From contig CM066035.1 of the NCBI GenBank assembly GCA_033557465.1, positions 900,395,309 to 900,459,308 of the forward strand: DNA of 64,000 nt. Reading direction: 5' to 3'. Shown here one piece after another: positions 35,071-45,165 of the stretch; within the stretch, counting starts at the first letter, position 1, and every line of letters begins with the position of its first letter. Origin of the DNA: Ichthyophis bannanicus. Its lineage: Eukaryota; Chordata; Amphibia; Gymnophiona; Ichthyophiidae. The translations under genes were made by a program, and so were the position numbers. The notes below the pieces were generated by a model. That model was not told the origin of the DNA and ran no database searches. It saw only the letters and a list, made by a program, of their open reading frames with translations.

Positions 35071-35566
35071 AAGCGTAGTTACTCACCTGTAACAGGTGAT
35101 CTCTGGGAACAGCAGGAATTTAGTCCTCACATATGGGTATCGTCGGCACCAATGGAGCCCGCGTGGGAACGCTCCCCAGCGTCCAATAAGAAAGCTTTTG
35201 GGAGCATCCCTCAGCACATGCGCGCTGCCTTCCCGCCTTTCCAACTGTCCCTCTTCAGTTAAGTTTGTAGCTGAGTGAAAGGATAGAGGGAGAGAGGAAA
35301 GAGACAAAGAGAGAGAGAGAGAGAGACATCTCCTAGGGGAGGTGGGTGGGTTGAGGACTAAATTCCTGCTGTTCCCGGAGATCACCTGTTACAGGTGAGT
35401 AACTACATTATCTCCAGGAACAAGCAGGAATGTAGTCCTCACATATGGGGACTCCCTAGCTGAAGATGCCAGGGAGATAGCCCCAGGAAGGTGCCACCAT
35501 CAAGGGTAAAGATCCTTCCTCCCATGGAGCTCTGGCATCCCACCAGGGTGGGTGGGTAGGAGTTGG
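35071..35566 (-). repeat. DIRS D 3' ITR and internal complementary region
   Basis: Same organisation as 41727-42215 in DIRS F: terminus, ITR, GA-rich segment (35281-35330), 'cacctgttacaggtgagtaac', then 'tctccaggaacaagcagg'. DIRS E starts at 35567. Confidence 0.8.
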
Positions 35567-35956
35567 TATCTCCAGGAACAAGCAGGAATGAGTCTTCACA
35601 TATGGGTATCGTCGGTACCGATGGAGCCTGCACGGGAACGCTCCCCAGCATCCAAAAGGAAAGCTTTTGGGAGCATCCCACAGCGCCTGCGTGCTGCCTT
35701 CCCGCCTTTCCCAACCACCTCTCTCCAGTTCTTCTTTTCCGTGGAGCCAGCAGGTCGTGTTTCTGTCACCGCTGAAGAATTTCTTTATTTTATTTTATTT
35801 CTTTGGTCGCGCGTCAGCCTTCTCGACGCTGGACCGGTACCGCCGGTCTTTTATTTCTTTATTCTAAAAAAAGAACAAAAAAAAAAAAAAACACTACTGT
35901 TTTTCTCACTTCAGTGCATTTTCTTCTTTGGCCTTAGGCCTAGGAAATTTTTCCTC

Positions 35957-37623
35957 ATGGAAAAGCCCGCCTCTGGGTTTAAAAAATGCACGAAGTGCAG
36001 CGGCACTATTTCTGTCACCGACACCCATGAATGGTGTCTAAAATGTTTAGGTCCTGACCACTCCATTACGGATTGCGAGTCCTGTTCCATGATGTCTAAA
36101 AGGGGTCTACAGAATCGAGCAACCAAGCTCAGTATCCTGTTTCCCTCTGATGCAGCTTCAGTTGCATCGACGTCTTTCAGGGCTGCTTCTTCCTCACATG
36201 GATCTCAGGTAACCAAAGTTAAGTCCAGCCGGTCCTCAAAGGGTAAATCTCCCTCTAAGTATCGAGATGCCTCCGGGCTTGCTCTCGAGGAATCCGCACC
36301 GGCAAAATTACCCCGGCGGGAGGCTCCGGCTTCCAAAGCTTTATCTATGGGGTCACAGGTTGACATCGATGGCTCGGCCTCGACCGATCACCTGTTGCCA
36401 TGTTCTGGGGTACCGGTGGTTTCCACTGGTACCGACATCCAGACATTGGTTGCGTCGATGGATCAGAATATCCTGACCATGCAGCGTGCCATCACGGCAT
36501 TCATACAAGCTGCGACGCCTTCGGTACCACAACAAACTCCGTTGCCGGTACAGACTCCGGCACCGGTACCGATATCGATTCCGGTGCCGGTACCGATTGC
36601 ATCGACATCCGCTTCGGTGTCGACTGCAGCGGTACACTGTTCTGTGATGCCCATCGGTACCGAATCGGTACCGATCACTCCCGATGTCGATACCACCCGG
36701 TACGCGTATCGGGCTCTGCAGGAGCATCCAGACAGGCGATACTTCGATTCCTCTGAAGACTCTGATGAATCAGAGGTCTCTGTCGAAGCATCGGTGATCC
36801 ATCCTCAGGAGCCCTCTTCTCCAAAAAGGAGAATGTCTCCTTCAGAAGACTTGTCTTTTCAAGACTTCATTAGGGAAGTGGCCAGGGGCCTTTCTATCTC
36901 AGTGGCCCCTGAGACAGAGCCTAGAGCCAAAAAATTAGATATTTTACAATATCCTAAGGCTCCTAAAGAGGCAGCCACTTTACCAATACATGAGATTCTT
37001 TATGATCACATGTTGGGCATATGGGAGACTCCTCTCACCACTTCCCCCCATTCTCGCAGGTTGGACACCATGTATCGTGTACCTCCTTGTCCTGGCTTCC
37101 ATAAGACTCAGCTTCCTCACCACTCCATTGTGGTGGAGTCTGCTATGGAGAAGATAGAGTACAAAAAGGCACTCCTCTGCTCCTCCAGGAAGAGAATGCA
37201 GAACCTTAGATGCCTTTGGCAGGAGAATTTTCCAGGCCACTATGCTTGTTCCCAGAATCAACTCCTATAGTCTCTATATGGGGATGTTTCTAAAAGAAGT
37301 TACAGATCACCTGCAAACTTTATCTCCTTTTATTTCAGAAGATAAAAGGGAAGGGTTCCTCACCTGGCTCAAACATGCCCAGGATATTTCCAAGTTTTCC
37401 AACCGTGCAGCCTTTGACTCTTTTGAAGGTGCCAGCAGAGCCTCGGCTATTGCCATAGGTGCACGCAGAATTGCTTGGTTACAAGCTTCTGATTTGGAAC
37501 CCTGGGTTCAAGATGGCCTAGGAAACCTTCCTTGTACGGGTGAAAACCATTTTGGCAAAGATTGGCAAGCAAAGGCCACCCAGATGGATGCTGAAAATTC
37601 TGCTTTAGATAGACTGTCAGTCT
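35957..37623 (+). pseudogene. gag: DIRS E Gag-like ORF, two frameshifts
   Basis: ATG at 35957 (MEKPASGFKKCTKCSGT), chosen because DIRS D and F start identically. The Cys/His motif runs from CTKC through WCLKCLGPDHS to CESC. The central region (36400-36720) is a Pro/Val/Thr low-complexity block encoded by GGTACC-type repeats. PPCPGFHKTQLPHHSIVVE (near 37080) is the conserved C-terminal block. A frameshift near 37165 moves the reading to a frame visible from 37242 (INSYSLYMGMFLKEV ... ASAIAIGARRIAWL); a second near 37617 truncates the basic tail. The ORF track-style upstream extension to 35552 is just the ITR. Confidence 0.8.
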
Positions 37624-37697
37624 ACTTCTGCTCCTTTTAAGAAAAGATTGTTCAAAAAGGGTTTTTTTTCCCAAAAAAGGGAAATATTATTCTGCTT

Positions 37698-39650
37698 ATG
37701 GTCAGCAGTCATCTTCTGCAGGTCGTTTTGCTACAAAGAGACAGCAACAACCGAAACAGGCCAAGCCTAAGTCTGCTAGGACTGCTAAGGCCCAACAGCC
37801 TCAGCCTCCTCAGGGCCTTTGACTTACCACTAGAGAGCTTAGCTTTTCTGGCTCTAGAACATCCAGAGCCTCTCACCATTCCAGGAAGGTTGGCTTACTT
37901 TGCTCCCAGGTGGGAACAAATCACAGCAGAGCAATGGACCCTCTCCATCATAAGGGAGGGGTACAAGCTTCATTTCTTAAACCTTCCTCCTCACACCATG
38001 GTGAGACAGTTCAATTCTCAGACATCTCTCCTTGACCTTCTGGGTCAGGAGATTGCTACCCTTCTTGCCCAAGGGGCAATAGAAGAAGTACCCCTTCTTC
38101 AACAGGGCTCAGGGTTCTACTCCCCCTACTTTCTTATCCCAAAGAAAACAGGGGGCTACAGACCCATATTAGATCTCAGAGAATTGAACAAGTTTCTATG
38201 CAAGGAGAAATTCAAGATGATTTCTCTCGGTACTCTCCTTCCATACCTTCAAAGTCAGGATTGGCTTTGCTCTCTAAACCTCAAGGATGCGTACACCCAT
38301 GTCCTCATCCATCTAACACACAGAAGGTTCCTTCGGTTCCTTTATCAAGGGAAGCACTACCAATACAGAGTGCTTCCTTTCGGTCTTGCCTCTGCACCAA
38401 GGGTGTTCACAAAATGCATGGCAGTAGTAGCTGCATTTCTACGCACTCTAGGGATATTCGTATTCCCATATCTGGATGACTGGCTCATCCGAGCTCCATC
38501 CCAGTCAGAGGCCCAGACTTCTCTAACCTGCACAAGGCGTATCCTTCAGTATCTGGGACTTGTAATAAACATACCAAAATCCCATCTCACCCCTACTCAG
38601 TCTCTAGAGTTCATAGGGGCCTTGCTGGATACCACAACTGCAAGGGCCTATCTTCCCCAGACCCGTTGCCTACGCTTGGTGCAGTTAGCCTCACAACTTC
38701 AGTTAAAATCCCATTTAACTGCTCGAGAGATGTTGCAACTGTTAGGCCACATGGCATCCACTGTGCATGTGGTTCCTTACGCTCGCCTTCACATGAGGGC
38801 AGCTCAATGGACTCTGTCCACCCAATGGACCCAGGCATCAGGGTGCCTGTCAGACAAAATAGCAACCTCCAGTCGCCTCTTTTGCTCTCTCCAGTGGTGG
38901 AAGTCCACTCAAAATCTGTTGCTAGGGTCCCCCTTTCAACAGGTGTTACCCCAAGCAACCCTTACAACAGATGCCTCTCCAAGAGGTTGGGGAGCTCATC
39001 TTCAAGATCTCTCCACTCAAGGCATCTGGTCTTTACAGGAGACATCTCTACATATCAACCTCTTAGAGCTCAGAGCAATTTTTCTAGGTCTCAGAGTCTT
39101 CCACACCCTGCTCAGCTACAAGACAGTCCTCATCCACACGGACAACCAAGTGGCCATGTTCTACGTGAACAAGCAGGGCGGGACTGGCTCTCTGTCGCTT
39201 TGCAACGAAGCTCTGAGATTGTGGGCCTTCGCCAGAGAGCATCAAATTCATCTCATGGCAGTGTATCTTCCAGGGGTTCAAAACTCGTGGGCAGACAGAC
39301 TCAGTCGAGTTCTGCTTCCACACGAATGGTTCCTCCATGGGGACCAGATAGCCAGGATCTTTCGAATTTGGGGAACCCCGGACATAGACCTCTTTGCAAG
39401 TCCGTGGAATGCCAAACTTCCCCGGTTCTGTTCCAGGATTCCGTGTCAGGGAGTTCAGGCCAGGGATGCCTTCCTCCTTCATTGGGGGCAAGACTTCCTC
39501 TATGCCTTTCCACCCATTCCCCTAATTCCCAAGACACTCTTCAAACTTCAGAGAGACAAGGGGTCTATGATCCTCATAGCACCACATTGGTCACGCCAAA
39601 TGTGGTACCCTCTACTTCTGCATCTCTCTCAAGCTCCCTCCCTGGACTAG
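37698..39650 (+). CDS. pol: DIRS E reverse transcriptase-RNase H
   Basis: 650 uninterrupted codons from ATG 37698, overlapping the end of gag in another frame. RT blocks: GSGFYSPYFLIPKKTGGYRP, LCSLNLKDAYTHVLIH, VLPFGLASAPRVFTKC and the catalytic box FPYLDDWL at about 38460. RNase H blocks: TLTTDASPRGWGAHL (38960), LLELRAIFLGL, HTDNQVAMFYVNKQGGTGS. Then DIDLFASPWNAKLPRF and LLHWGQDFLYAFPPIPLIP. It copies the element RNA (family knowledge). A stop after SQAPSLD removes about 35 codons present in DIRS F, so it is nearly but not quite full length. Confidence 0.85.
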   Translation: MVSSHLLQVVLLQRDSNNRNRPSLSLLGLLRPNSLSLLRAFDLPLESLAFLALEHPEPLTIPGRLAYFAPRWEQITAEQWTLSIIREGYKLHFLNLPPHTMVRQFNSQTSLLDLLGQEIATLLAQGAIEEVPLLQQGSGFYSPYFLIPKKTGGYRPILDLRELNKFLCKEKFKMISLGTLLPYLQSQDWLCSLNLKDAYTHVLIHLTHRRFLRFLYQGKHYQYRVLPFGLASAPRVFTKCMAVVAAFLRTLGIFVFPYLDDWLIRAPSQSEAQTSLTCTRRILQYLGLVINIPKSHLTPTQSLEFIGALLDTTTARAYLPQTRCLRLVQLASQLQLKSHLTAREMLQLLGHMASTVHVVPYARLHMRAAQWTLSTQWTQASGCLSDKIATSSRLFCSLQWWKSTQNLLLGSPFQQVLPQATLTTDASPRGWGAHLQDLSTQGIWSLQETSLHINLLELRAIFLGLRVFHTLLSYKTVLIHTDNQVAMFYVNKQGGTGSLSLCNEALRLWAFAREHQIHLMAVYLPGVQNSWADRLSRVLLPHEWFLHGDQIARIFRIWGTPDIDLFASPWNAKLPRFCSRIPCQGVQARDAFLLHWGQDFLYAFPPIPLIPKTLFKLQRDKGSMILIAPHWSRQMWYPLLLHLSQAPSLD

Positions 39651-39880
39651 GGATCTGCTCCAGACCTCCTGTCCCAGGAGGAGGGAACTTTGTGGCACCC
39701 AAAGCCCCAGTCTCTTCACCTCAGAGCCTGGTTGCTGAAGGCCTAGACCTTCAAGATTTGCATCTTTCTCAGCAAGTGAAGGATATCCTTAATGCTTCCA
39801 GAAAGCCTTCCACTAGACGTTCCTATGCTTTTAAATGGAAAAGATTTACCATTTGGTGTGCAGAGAAGGGTCTTTACTAG
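38666..39880 (+). CDS. DIRS E recombinase ORF N-terminal extension overlapping RNase H
   Basis: A 404-codon frame runs through the RNase H region in a different frame from pol. It ends with SQQVKDILNASRKPSTRRSY, AFKWKRFTIWC, the N-terminal DNA-binding region of the recombinase. The equivalent long frame is open in DIRS F (44183-43158) and nearly so in DIRS D (54303-52936, one stop). DIRS-1 elements are known to overlap RT and recombinase ORFs. How much of the overlap is translated is unknown; translation may start late. Confidence 0.5.
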   Translation: MPTLGAVSLTTSVKIPFNCSRDVATVRPHGIHCACGSLRSPSHEGSSMDSVHPMDPGIRVPVRQNSNLQSPLLLSPVVEVHSKSVARVPLSTGVTPSNPYNRCLSKRLGSSSSRSLHSRHLVFTGDISTYQPLRAQSNFSRSQSLPHPAQLQDSPHPHGQPSGHVLREQAGRDWLSVALQRSSEIVGLRQRASNSSHGSVSSRGSKLVGRQTQSSSASTRMVPPWGPDSQDLSNLGNPGHRPLCKSVECQTSPVLFQDSVSGSSGQGCLPPSLGARLPLCLSTHSPNSQDTLQTSERQGVYDPHSTTLVTPNVVPSTSASLSSSLPGLGICSRPPVPGGGNFVAPKAPVSSPQSLVAEGLDLQDLHLSQQVKDILNASRKPSTRRSYAFKWKRFTIWCAEKGLY

Positions 39881-39957
39881 AGTATTTGCTGAATTTATCC
39901 CATGCAGGCCTTAAAACGAATTCAGTAAGAGTCCATTTGAGTGCTATTGCAGCATCC

Positions 39958-40025
39958 CTTAAGCCTCTCAATGGACAGCCTTAAGCCTCTCAATGGACAG
40001 CCTTAAGCCTCTCAATGGACAGCCT
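39958..40025 (+). repeat. 22-bp tandem repeat, 3 copies
   Basis: The unit 'cttaagcctctcaatggaca' plus two bases is repeated three times in the DIRS E recombinase; DIRS F has one copy. A local expansion. Confidence 0.85.
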
Positions 40026-40790
40026 ATTTCCTCTCATCCTCTTATTGCAAGATTCATGAAAGGCCTTCTTTTAACTAAACCTCCCATTAGACCACCTCCA
40101 GTGGCATGGGATTTGAATTTGGTTCTTGGCCAGCTTATAAAGTCACCCTTTGAACCCTTAGCCACTACCTCCTTGAAATTCCTTTCCTGGAAGGTTATTT
40201 TTCTCATTGCAGTCACCTCAGCTCGCCGTATCAGTGAGCTGCAAGCCTTGGTGGCTAATCCTCCTTATACAAGGTTCCATCATGACAAGGTAGTCCTCAG
40301 AACTAATCCACACTTTATGCCTAAAGTGGTCTCACCTTTTCATCTGAACCAGGAGGTGTATTTACCTGTTTTTTTTCCAGGACCTCATGCATCAACTGCA
40401 GAGAGGAATCTTCATACCCTGGATTGTAAGAGAGCACTTGCTTTTTACTTACAAAGGACACAGCAACATAGAAAGTCCTCTCAACTATTTGCTGCTTTTG
40501 ATCCCTCTCATTTAGGACTTCCAGTCTCTAAGAGAACTCTGTCCAATTGGATTGCTCAGTGTATTTCCTTCACCTACCAGAGTAAGAACCTTTCTCTGGA
40601 AGGCCATGTCACAGCTCACAATGTGAGGGCCATGGCAGCCTCTATGGCTCATCTAAACTCTGTGTCCATCGACCAAATCTGTCCAGCGGCCACCTGGGCC
40701 TCGGTTCATACCTTTACAGCCCATTTACTGCTTGGACAAGGACTCCCGCAGGGATGCCTTGTTTGGACAGGCTGTTCTCAAACACCTGTT
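39993..40790 (+). pseudogene. DIRS E tyrosine recombinase, catalytic Tyr lost by frameshift
   Basis: Core blocks: SARRISELQALVANPPYTRF (Arg box, near 40225), LDCKRALAFYLQRTQQHRKS, PVSKRTLSNWIAQC and AHNVRAMAASM (HxxR, near 40620). At the tyrosine block DIRS F reads HTFTAHYCLDK, but here one extra T (about 40727) shifts the frame to HTFTAHLLLGQG. An upstream deletion near 39880 also breaks the join to the N-terminal region. Inactive. Confidence 0.85.
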
Positions 40791-40914
40791 CCATACCTAA
40801 TCAACTCCTACCCCCCATTCCTGGTTGGATGCCCGAGATCCATGGGGGTGAGGTGGAGCCCTTATCAGGGACTCACAACCTTTGGGATCTCCCTGGCATC
40901 TCTAGCTGGGGAGT

Positions 40915-41288
40915 CCCCATATGTGAAGACTCATTCCTGCTTGTTCCTGGAGATAGCACAGTTACTTACCTGTAACAGGTGATCTCTGGGAACAGCAGGA
41001 ATAAGTCTTCACAACCCACCCAGCTCCCCTAGGAGTTGTATCTCTCCATCTATCTTTCCTTTCCTTTCTCTCTCTCTCTTTGTCTCAGCTTAAAACTCGA
41101 ACTGGAGAGAGGCGGTTGGGAAAAGCGGGAAGGCAGCGTGCAGGCGCTGTGGGATGCTCCCAAAAGCTTTCCTTTTGAACGCTGGGGAGCGTTCCCGCGC
41201 AGGCTCCGTCGCTACAGACAATACCCATATGTGAAGACTTATTTCTGCTTTTCCCAGAGATCACCTGTTACAGGTAAGTAAATGTGCT
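40915..41288 (+). repeat. DIRS E 3' ITR and internal complementary region
   Basis: Contains 'gggagtccccatatgtgaag', 'gttacttacctgtaacagg', the inverted copy of the 5' ITR (41095-41240) and the outer tip. Confidence 0.85.
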
Positions 41289-41726
41289 TTATGTTTGAAA
41301 AAGGTTTTGAAGAACAGCTTGGCCAAAGAAGGCATCCCGACGGGAGGCTTTATCTAGGCAGTAGTGGGCTGTGAAGGTGTGTACCGAAGCCCAGGTGGCT
41401 GCTCGACAAATGTCATCGATAGACACAGAGTGGAGATTAGCCATAGAAGCTGCCATGCTGACATTATGAGCTGTAACATGGTCCTGAAGAGGAAGACCCT
41501 TACTCTCATAAGTAAAGGATATGCATTGGGCAATCCATTTAGATAAAGTTCTTTTGGAGAATGGAAGTCCCAAATAACTAGGGTCAAAAGCTATAAAAAG
41601 TTGTGAAGACTTTCTATGTTGCTGTGTTCTTTGTATGTAAAAGGCTAAGGCCCTTTTGCAATCCAATGTATGAAGGTTCCTTTCTGCATTAGAGGCGTGA
41701 GGCTTGGGAAAAAATACAAGAAGGTA
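41289..41726 (-). pseudogene. DIRS D tyrosine recombinase, C-terminal half
   Basis: Reads LLVFFPKPHASNAERNLHTL, LDCKRALAFYIQRTQQHRKS, PFSKRTLSKWIAQC, AHNVSMAASM (the HxxR Arg is lost: a codon is missing relative to AHNVRAMAASM) and HTFTAHYCLDK with the tyrosine kept. Its N-terminal half is at 52565-53580. It is bounded left by DIRS E and right by DIRS F. Confidence 0.85.
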
Positions 41727-42215
41727 AAGCACAGTTACTTACCTGTAACAGGTGATCTCTGGGAACAGCAGGAATAAGTCTTCACATATGGGTACGTCGG
41801 TACCGACGGAGTCTGTGTGGGAACGCTTCCCAGCGTCCAATCAAAGAGCTTTTGGAAGCATCCCACCACGCCTGCGTGCTGTCTTCCCACCTTTCCCAAC
41901 TGCCTCTCCTCAGTTAAGTTTTAAAGTTGAGACAAAGAGAGAGAGAGAGAGGAAAGGAAAGGAAAGATAGATAGAGATACAACTCCTGGGGAGGTGGGTG
42001 GGTTGTGAAGGCTTATTCCTGCTGTTCCCAGAGATCACCTGTTACAGGTAAGTAACTGTGCTATCTCCAGGAACAAGCAGGAATGAGTCTTCACATATGG
42101 GGACTCCCTAGCTAGAGATGCCAGGGAGATCCCCAAGGTTGTGAGACCCTGAGAAGGGCTCTATCTCCTCCTATGGATCTCAGGCATCCATCCAGGGAAG
42201 GAGGGTAGGAGTTGA
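41727..42215 (-). repeat. DIRS F 3' ITR and internal complementary region
   Basis: The segment 41820-41910 is the inverse of 47165-47310. A GA-rich stretch lies at 41930-41970. Two copies of 'cttcacatatggg' and the donor-like 'acaggtaagtaactg' are present. Confidence 0.8.
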
Positions 42216-43245
42216 TTAAGCATGGAACAGGTGTTTGAGAACAGCCTGACCAAACAAGGCATCCCGGCGGGAGTCCTTGTCCAAACAGTAATGGGCTGTG
42301 AAGGTATGAACCGAGGCCCAGGTGGTCGCTCGATAGATCTGGTCGATGGACACAGAATTTAGATGACCCATAGAAGTGGCCATGGCCCTCACATTATGAG
42401 CCGTGACATGGCCCTCCAGAGAAAGGTTCTTACTCTGGTAGGCGAAAGAAATACACTGAGCAATCCAATTGGACAGTGTCCTCTTAGAGACTGGAAGTCC
42501 CAAATGAGAGGGATCAAAAGCAACAAAGAGTTGAGAAGACTTTCTATGTTGCTGTGTCCTTTGTAAGTAAAAGGCAAGAGCTCTCTTACAATCCAGGGTA
42601 TGAAGATTCCTCTCTGCACTTGATGCATGAGGACCTGGAAAAAAGACAGATAAATACACCTCCTGATTAAGATGAAAAGGTGAGACCACTTTAGGCATAA
42701 AGTGTGGATTGGTCCTAAGGACTACCTTATCATGATGGAACCTGGTATAAGGTGGATTAGCCACTAAGGCCTGCAGTTCACTGATGCGGCGAGCTGAGGT
42801 GACTGCAATGAGGAAAATAACCTTCCAGGAAAGAAATTTCAAGGAGGTGGTGGCTAAGGGTTCAAAAGGCGGCTTCATAAGCTGACCAAGAACCAGATTT
42901 AAGTCCCATGCCACCGGCCTAATGGGAGGTTTAGTTAAAGTTAGGCCTCTCATGAATCTTGCAATAAGAGGATGAGAGGAAATAGGCTATCCATTGAGAG
43001 GCTTAAGGGATGCTGCAATGGCACTCAAATGGACTCTTACTGAATTCGTCTTGAGGCCTGCATTGGAGAGATGCAGGAGATATTCCAATAGAGAATTCAA
43101 AGGTAGTGCTAGAGGGTTAAGACCCTTCTCAGCACACCAAATGGAAAACCTTTTCCATTAAAAAGCATAGGAACGTCTAGTAGAAGGTTTTCTGGAAGCA
43201 TGGAGGATATCCTTCACCTGCTGAGAAAAATTCCAACCTTGAAGG
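42216..43245 (-). pseudogene. DIRS F tyrosine recombinase
   Basis: The catalytic set is intact: SARRISELQALVANPP (Arg), AHNVRAMATSM (HxxR) and HTFTAHYCLDKDSRRDALFG (Tyr). Two nonsense codons interrupt the N-terminal part: after RRSYAF (about 43157, TAA for a Lys codon) and after PLNG (about 42990, TAG for a Gln codon). The frame from 42953 to 42216 is open (245 codons). Confidence 0.85.
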
Positions 43246-43246
43246 T

Positions 43247-45060
43247 CTAAGCCTTCAGCAACCAAGCCCTGAGGTGAAGGGACTTGGGGTTTGGGTGCCA
43301 CAAAGTCCCCTCCTCCTGGGACAGGAGGTATGGAGCAGCTCCCAACTCTAGGTAGGGAGCTTGAGAGAGATGCAGAAGTAGAGGGTACCACACTTGGCGT
43401 GGCCAGCGTGGAGCTATGAGGATCATAGATCCTTGATCCCTCTGGAGCTTGAACAGAGTCTTGGGAATTAAGGGAATGGGTGGAAAGGCATACAGGAAGT
43501 CTTGACCCCAGTGAAGGAGGAAGGCATCCTTGTCCTGAACTCCCTGACACGGAATTCTGGAACAGAACCGGGGAAGTTTGGTATTCCACGGACTTGCAAA
43601 GAGGTCTATGTCCGGGGTTCCCCACTCTTGAAAGATTCTGAGTACCTGGTCCATGTGCAGGGACCATTCGTGTGGAAGCAGAACTCGACTGAGTCTGTCT
43701 GCCCAAGAGTTTTGGATTCCTGGAAGGTATACGACCAGGAGATGGATTTGATGCTCTCTGGCGAAGGCCCACAATCTTAAAGCTTCGTTGCAAAGCGACA
43801 GAGAGCCAGTTCCTCCTTGCTTGTTTATGTAAAACATGGCTACCTGATTGTCCGTATGAATGAGGACTGTCTTGTAGCTGAGCAAGGTATGGAAGACCTT
43901 GAGAGCTAGAAAAACTGATCGGAGCTCCAAGTGGTTGATATGTAGAGAGGTCGCCTGTGGAGACCAAGTGCCCTGAGTGGAGAGGTCTTGTAGATGAGCT
44001 CCCCAACCTGTTGGGGAGGCATCTGTTGTGAGGGTTGCTTGGGGTAACAACTGTTGGAAGGGGGACCCCAGCAACATATTTTGGGTGGACTTCCACCACT
44101 GGAGAGACCAAAAGAGGCGCCTGGAGGTTGCTATTTTGTCTGACAGACCCCCTGACGCTTGAGTCCACTGGCCTCTGCTCCAAGAGTGTTCACCAAATGC
44201 ATGGCAGTAGTAGCTGCATTTCTACGCACTCTGGGAATATTTGTATTCCCATACCTGGACGACTGGCTCATCCGAGCTCCATCTCAGTCAGAGGCCCAGA
44301 CTTCCCTGGACTGCACAAGGCGCATTCTACAGTATCTGGGACTTGTGGTAAACCTCCCAAAGTCCCAGCTCACCCCTACTCAGTCCCTAGAGTTCATAGG
44401 GGCCTGGCTAGATACTACCACTGCAAGGGCCTATCTTCCTCAGGCCCGTTGCCTACGCCTAGTGCAGTTAGCCTCCCAGATTCAGCCAAAGAGCCATTTA
44501 ACTGCCCGGGAGATGCTACAACTCCTAGGCCACATGGCATCCACAGTGCCAGACCGAAGGGAACCACCCTGTATTGGTAATGCTTTCCTTGGAAAAGGAA
44601 ACGGAGGAACCTTCTGTGAGATGGATGGATGAGGACATGGTTGTACGTATCCTTGAGATCTAGAGAACAAAGCCAATCCTGACTCTGAAGGTATGGAAGG
44701 AGAGTGCCCAGAGAAAGCATCTTGAATTTCTCCTTGCATAGAAATTTGTTCAATTCTCTGAGATCTAATATGGGTCTGTAGCCCCCTGTTTTCTTTGGGA
44801 TCAGAAAGTAGGGGGAGTAAAACCCTGACCCTTGTTGAAGAAGAGGTACTTCTTCTATTGCCCCTTGGGCAAGAAGGGCAGCTACCTCCTGACCTAGAAG
44901 GTCGAGGGGGGATGTTGGAGAACTGAAATGTCTCACCATGGTGTGAGGAGGAAGGTTTGAGAAATGAAGTTTGTACCCCTCCCTTATGATGGAGAGGGTC
45001 CACTACTCTGTTGTAATTTGCTCCCATCTGGGAGCAAAATGAGCTAACCTTCCTGGAATG
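43247..45060 (-). pseudogene. pol: DIRS F RT-RNase H, with inverted catalytic segment
   Basis: The RT N-part (44939-44550) has GSGFYSPYFLIPKKTGGYRP and LCSLDLKDTYNHVLIH and ends VVPFGLA. The next expected segment (ASAPRVFTKC ... FPYLDDWL ... LLGHMASTV) is on the opposite strand at 44169-44549. RNase H then continues on minus (44077-43247): TLTTDASPTGWGAHL, HTDNQVAMFYINKQGG, LLHWGQDFLYAFPP, RAWLLKA. The enzyme cannot be made from this copy. Confidence 0.85.
44169..44549 (+). other. Inverted RT segment inside DIRS F
   Basis: On plus it reads ASAPRVFTKCMAVVAAFL, then FPYLDDWLIRAPSQSEAQTS, then LLGHMASTV, collinear with 38390-38765 of DIRS E, while all the rest of DIRS F reads on minus. At the right junction the minus strand runs from '...cttcggtctgg' into 'cactgtggatgcc'. 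At the left junction about 60 bp found in DIRS E (38765-38825) are missing. Confidence 0.9.
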
Positions 45061-45165
45061 GTGAGAGGCTCTGGCTGTTCCAGAGCCAGAAAGGCTAAGT
45101 TCTCTAGCATCAAGTCAAAAGCCCTGAGGAGGCTGGGTCTGCTGAGTTGCAGCAGCCCCTGTAGG

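Larger units (their letters stand above)
35567..41288 (+). mobile_element. DIRS element E, full length (5.7 kb), inserted in DIRS D
   Basis: Starts 'tatctccaggaacaagcagg' and ends '...caggtaagtaaatgtgctt'. Inverted terminal repeats at 35590-35750 and 41095-41240. Order on plus: gag, RT-RNase H, overlapping tyrosine recombinase, 3' terminal region. Inserted opposite in orientation to its host DIRS D. Disabled by frameshifts in gag and at the recombinase tyrosine. Confidence 0.9.

Noticed and set aside
36353..36756. ORFs on the reverse strand and alternative frames rich in Arg/Tyr or Gly/Thr
   Set aside because: Shadows of the GGTACC-type repeats within gag; the same shadows appear at 46072-46575 and 56129-56519.
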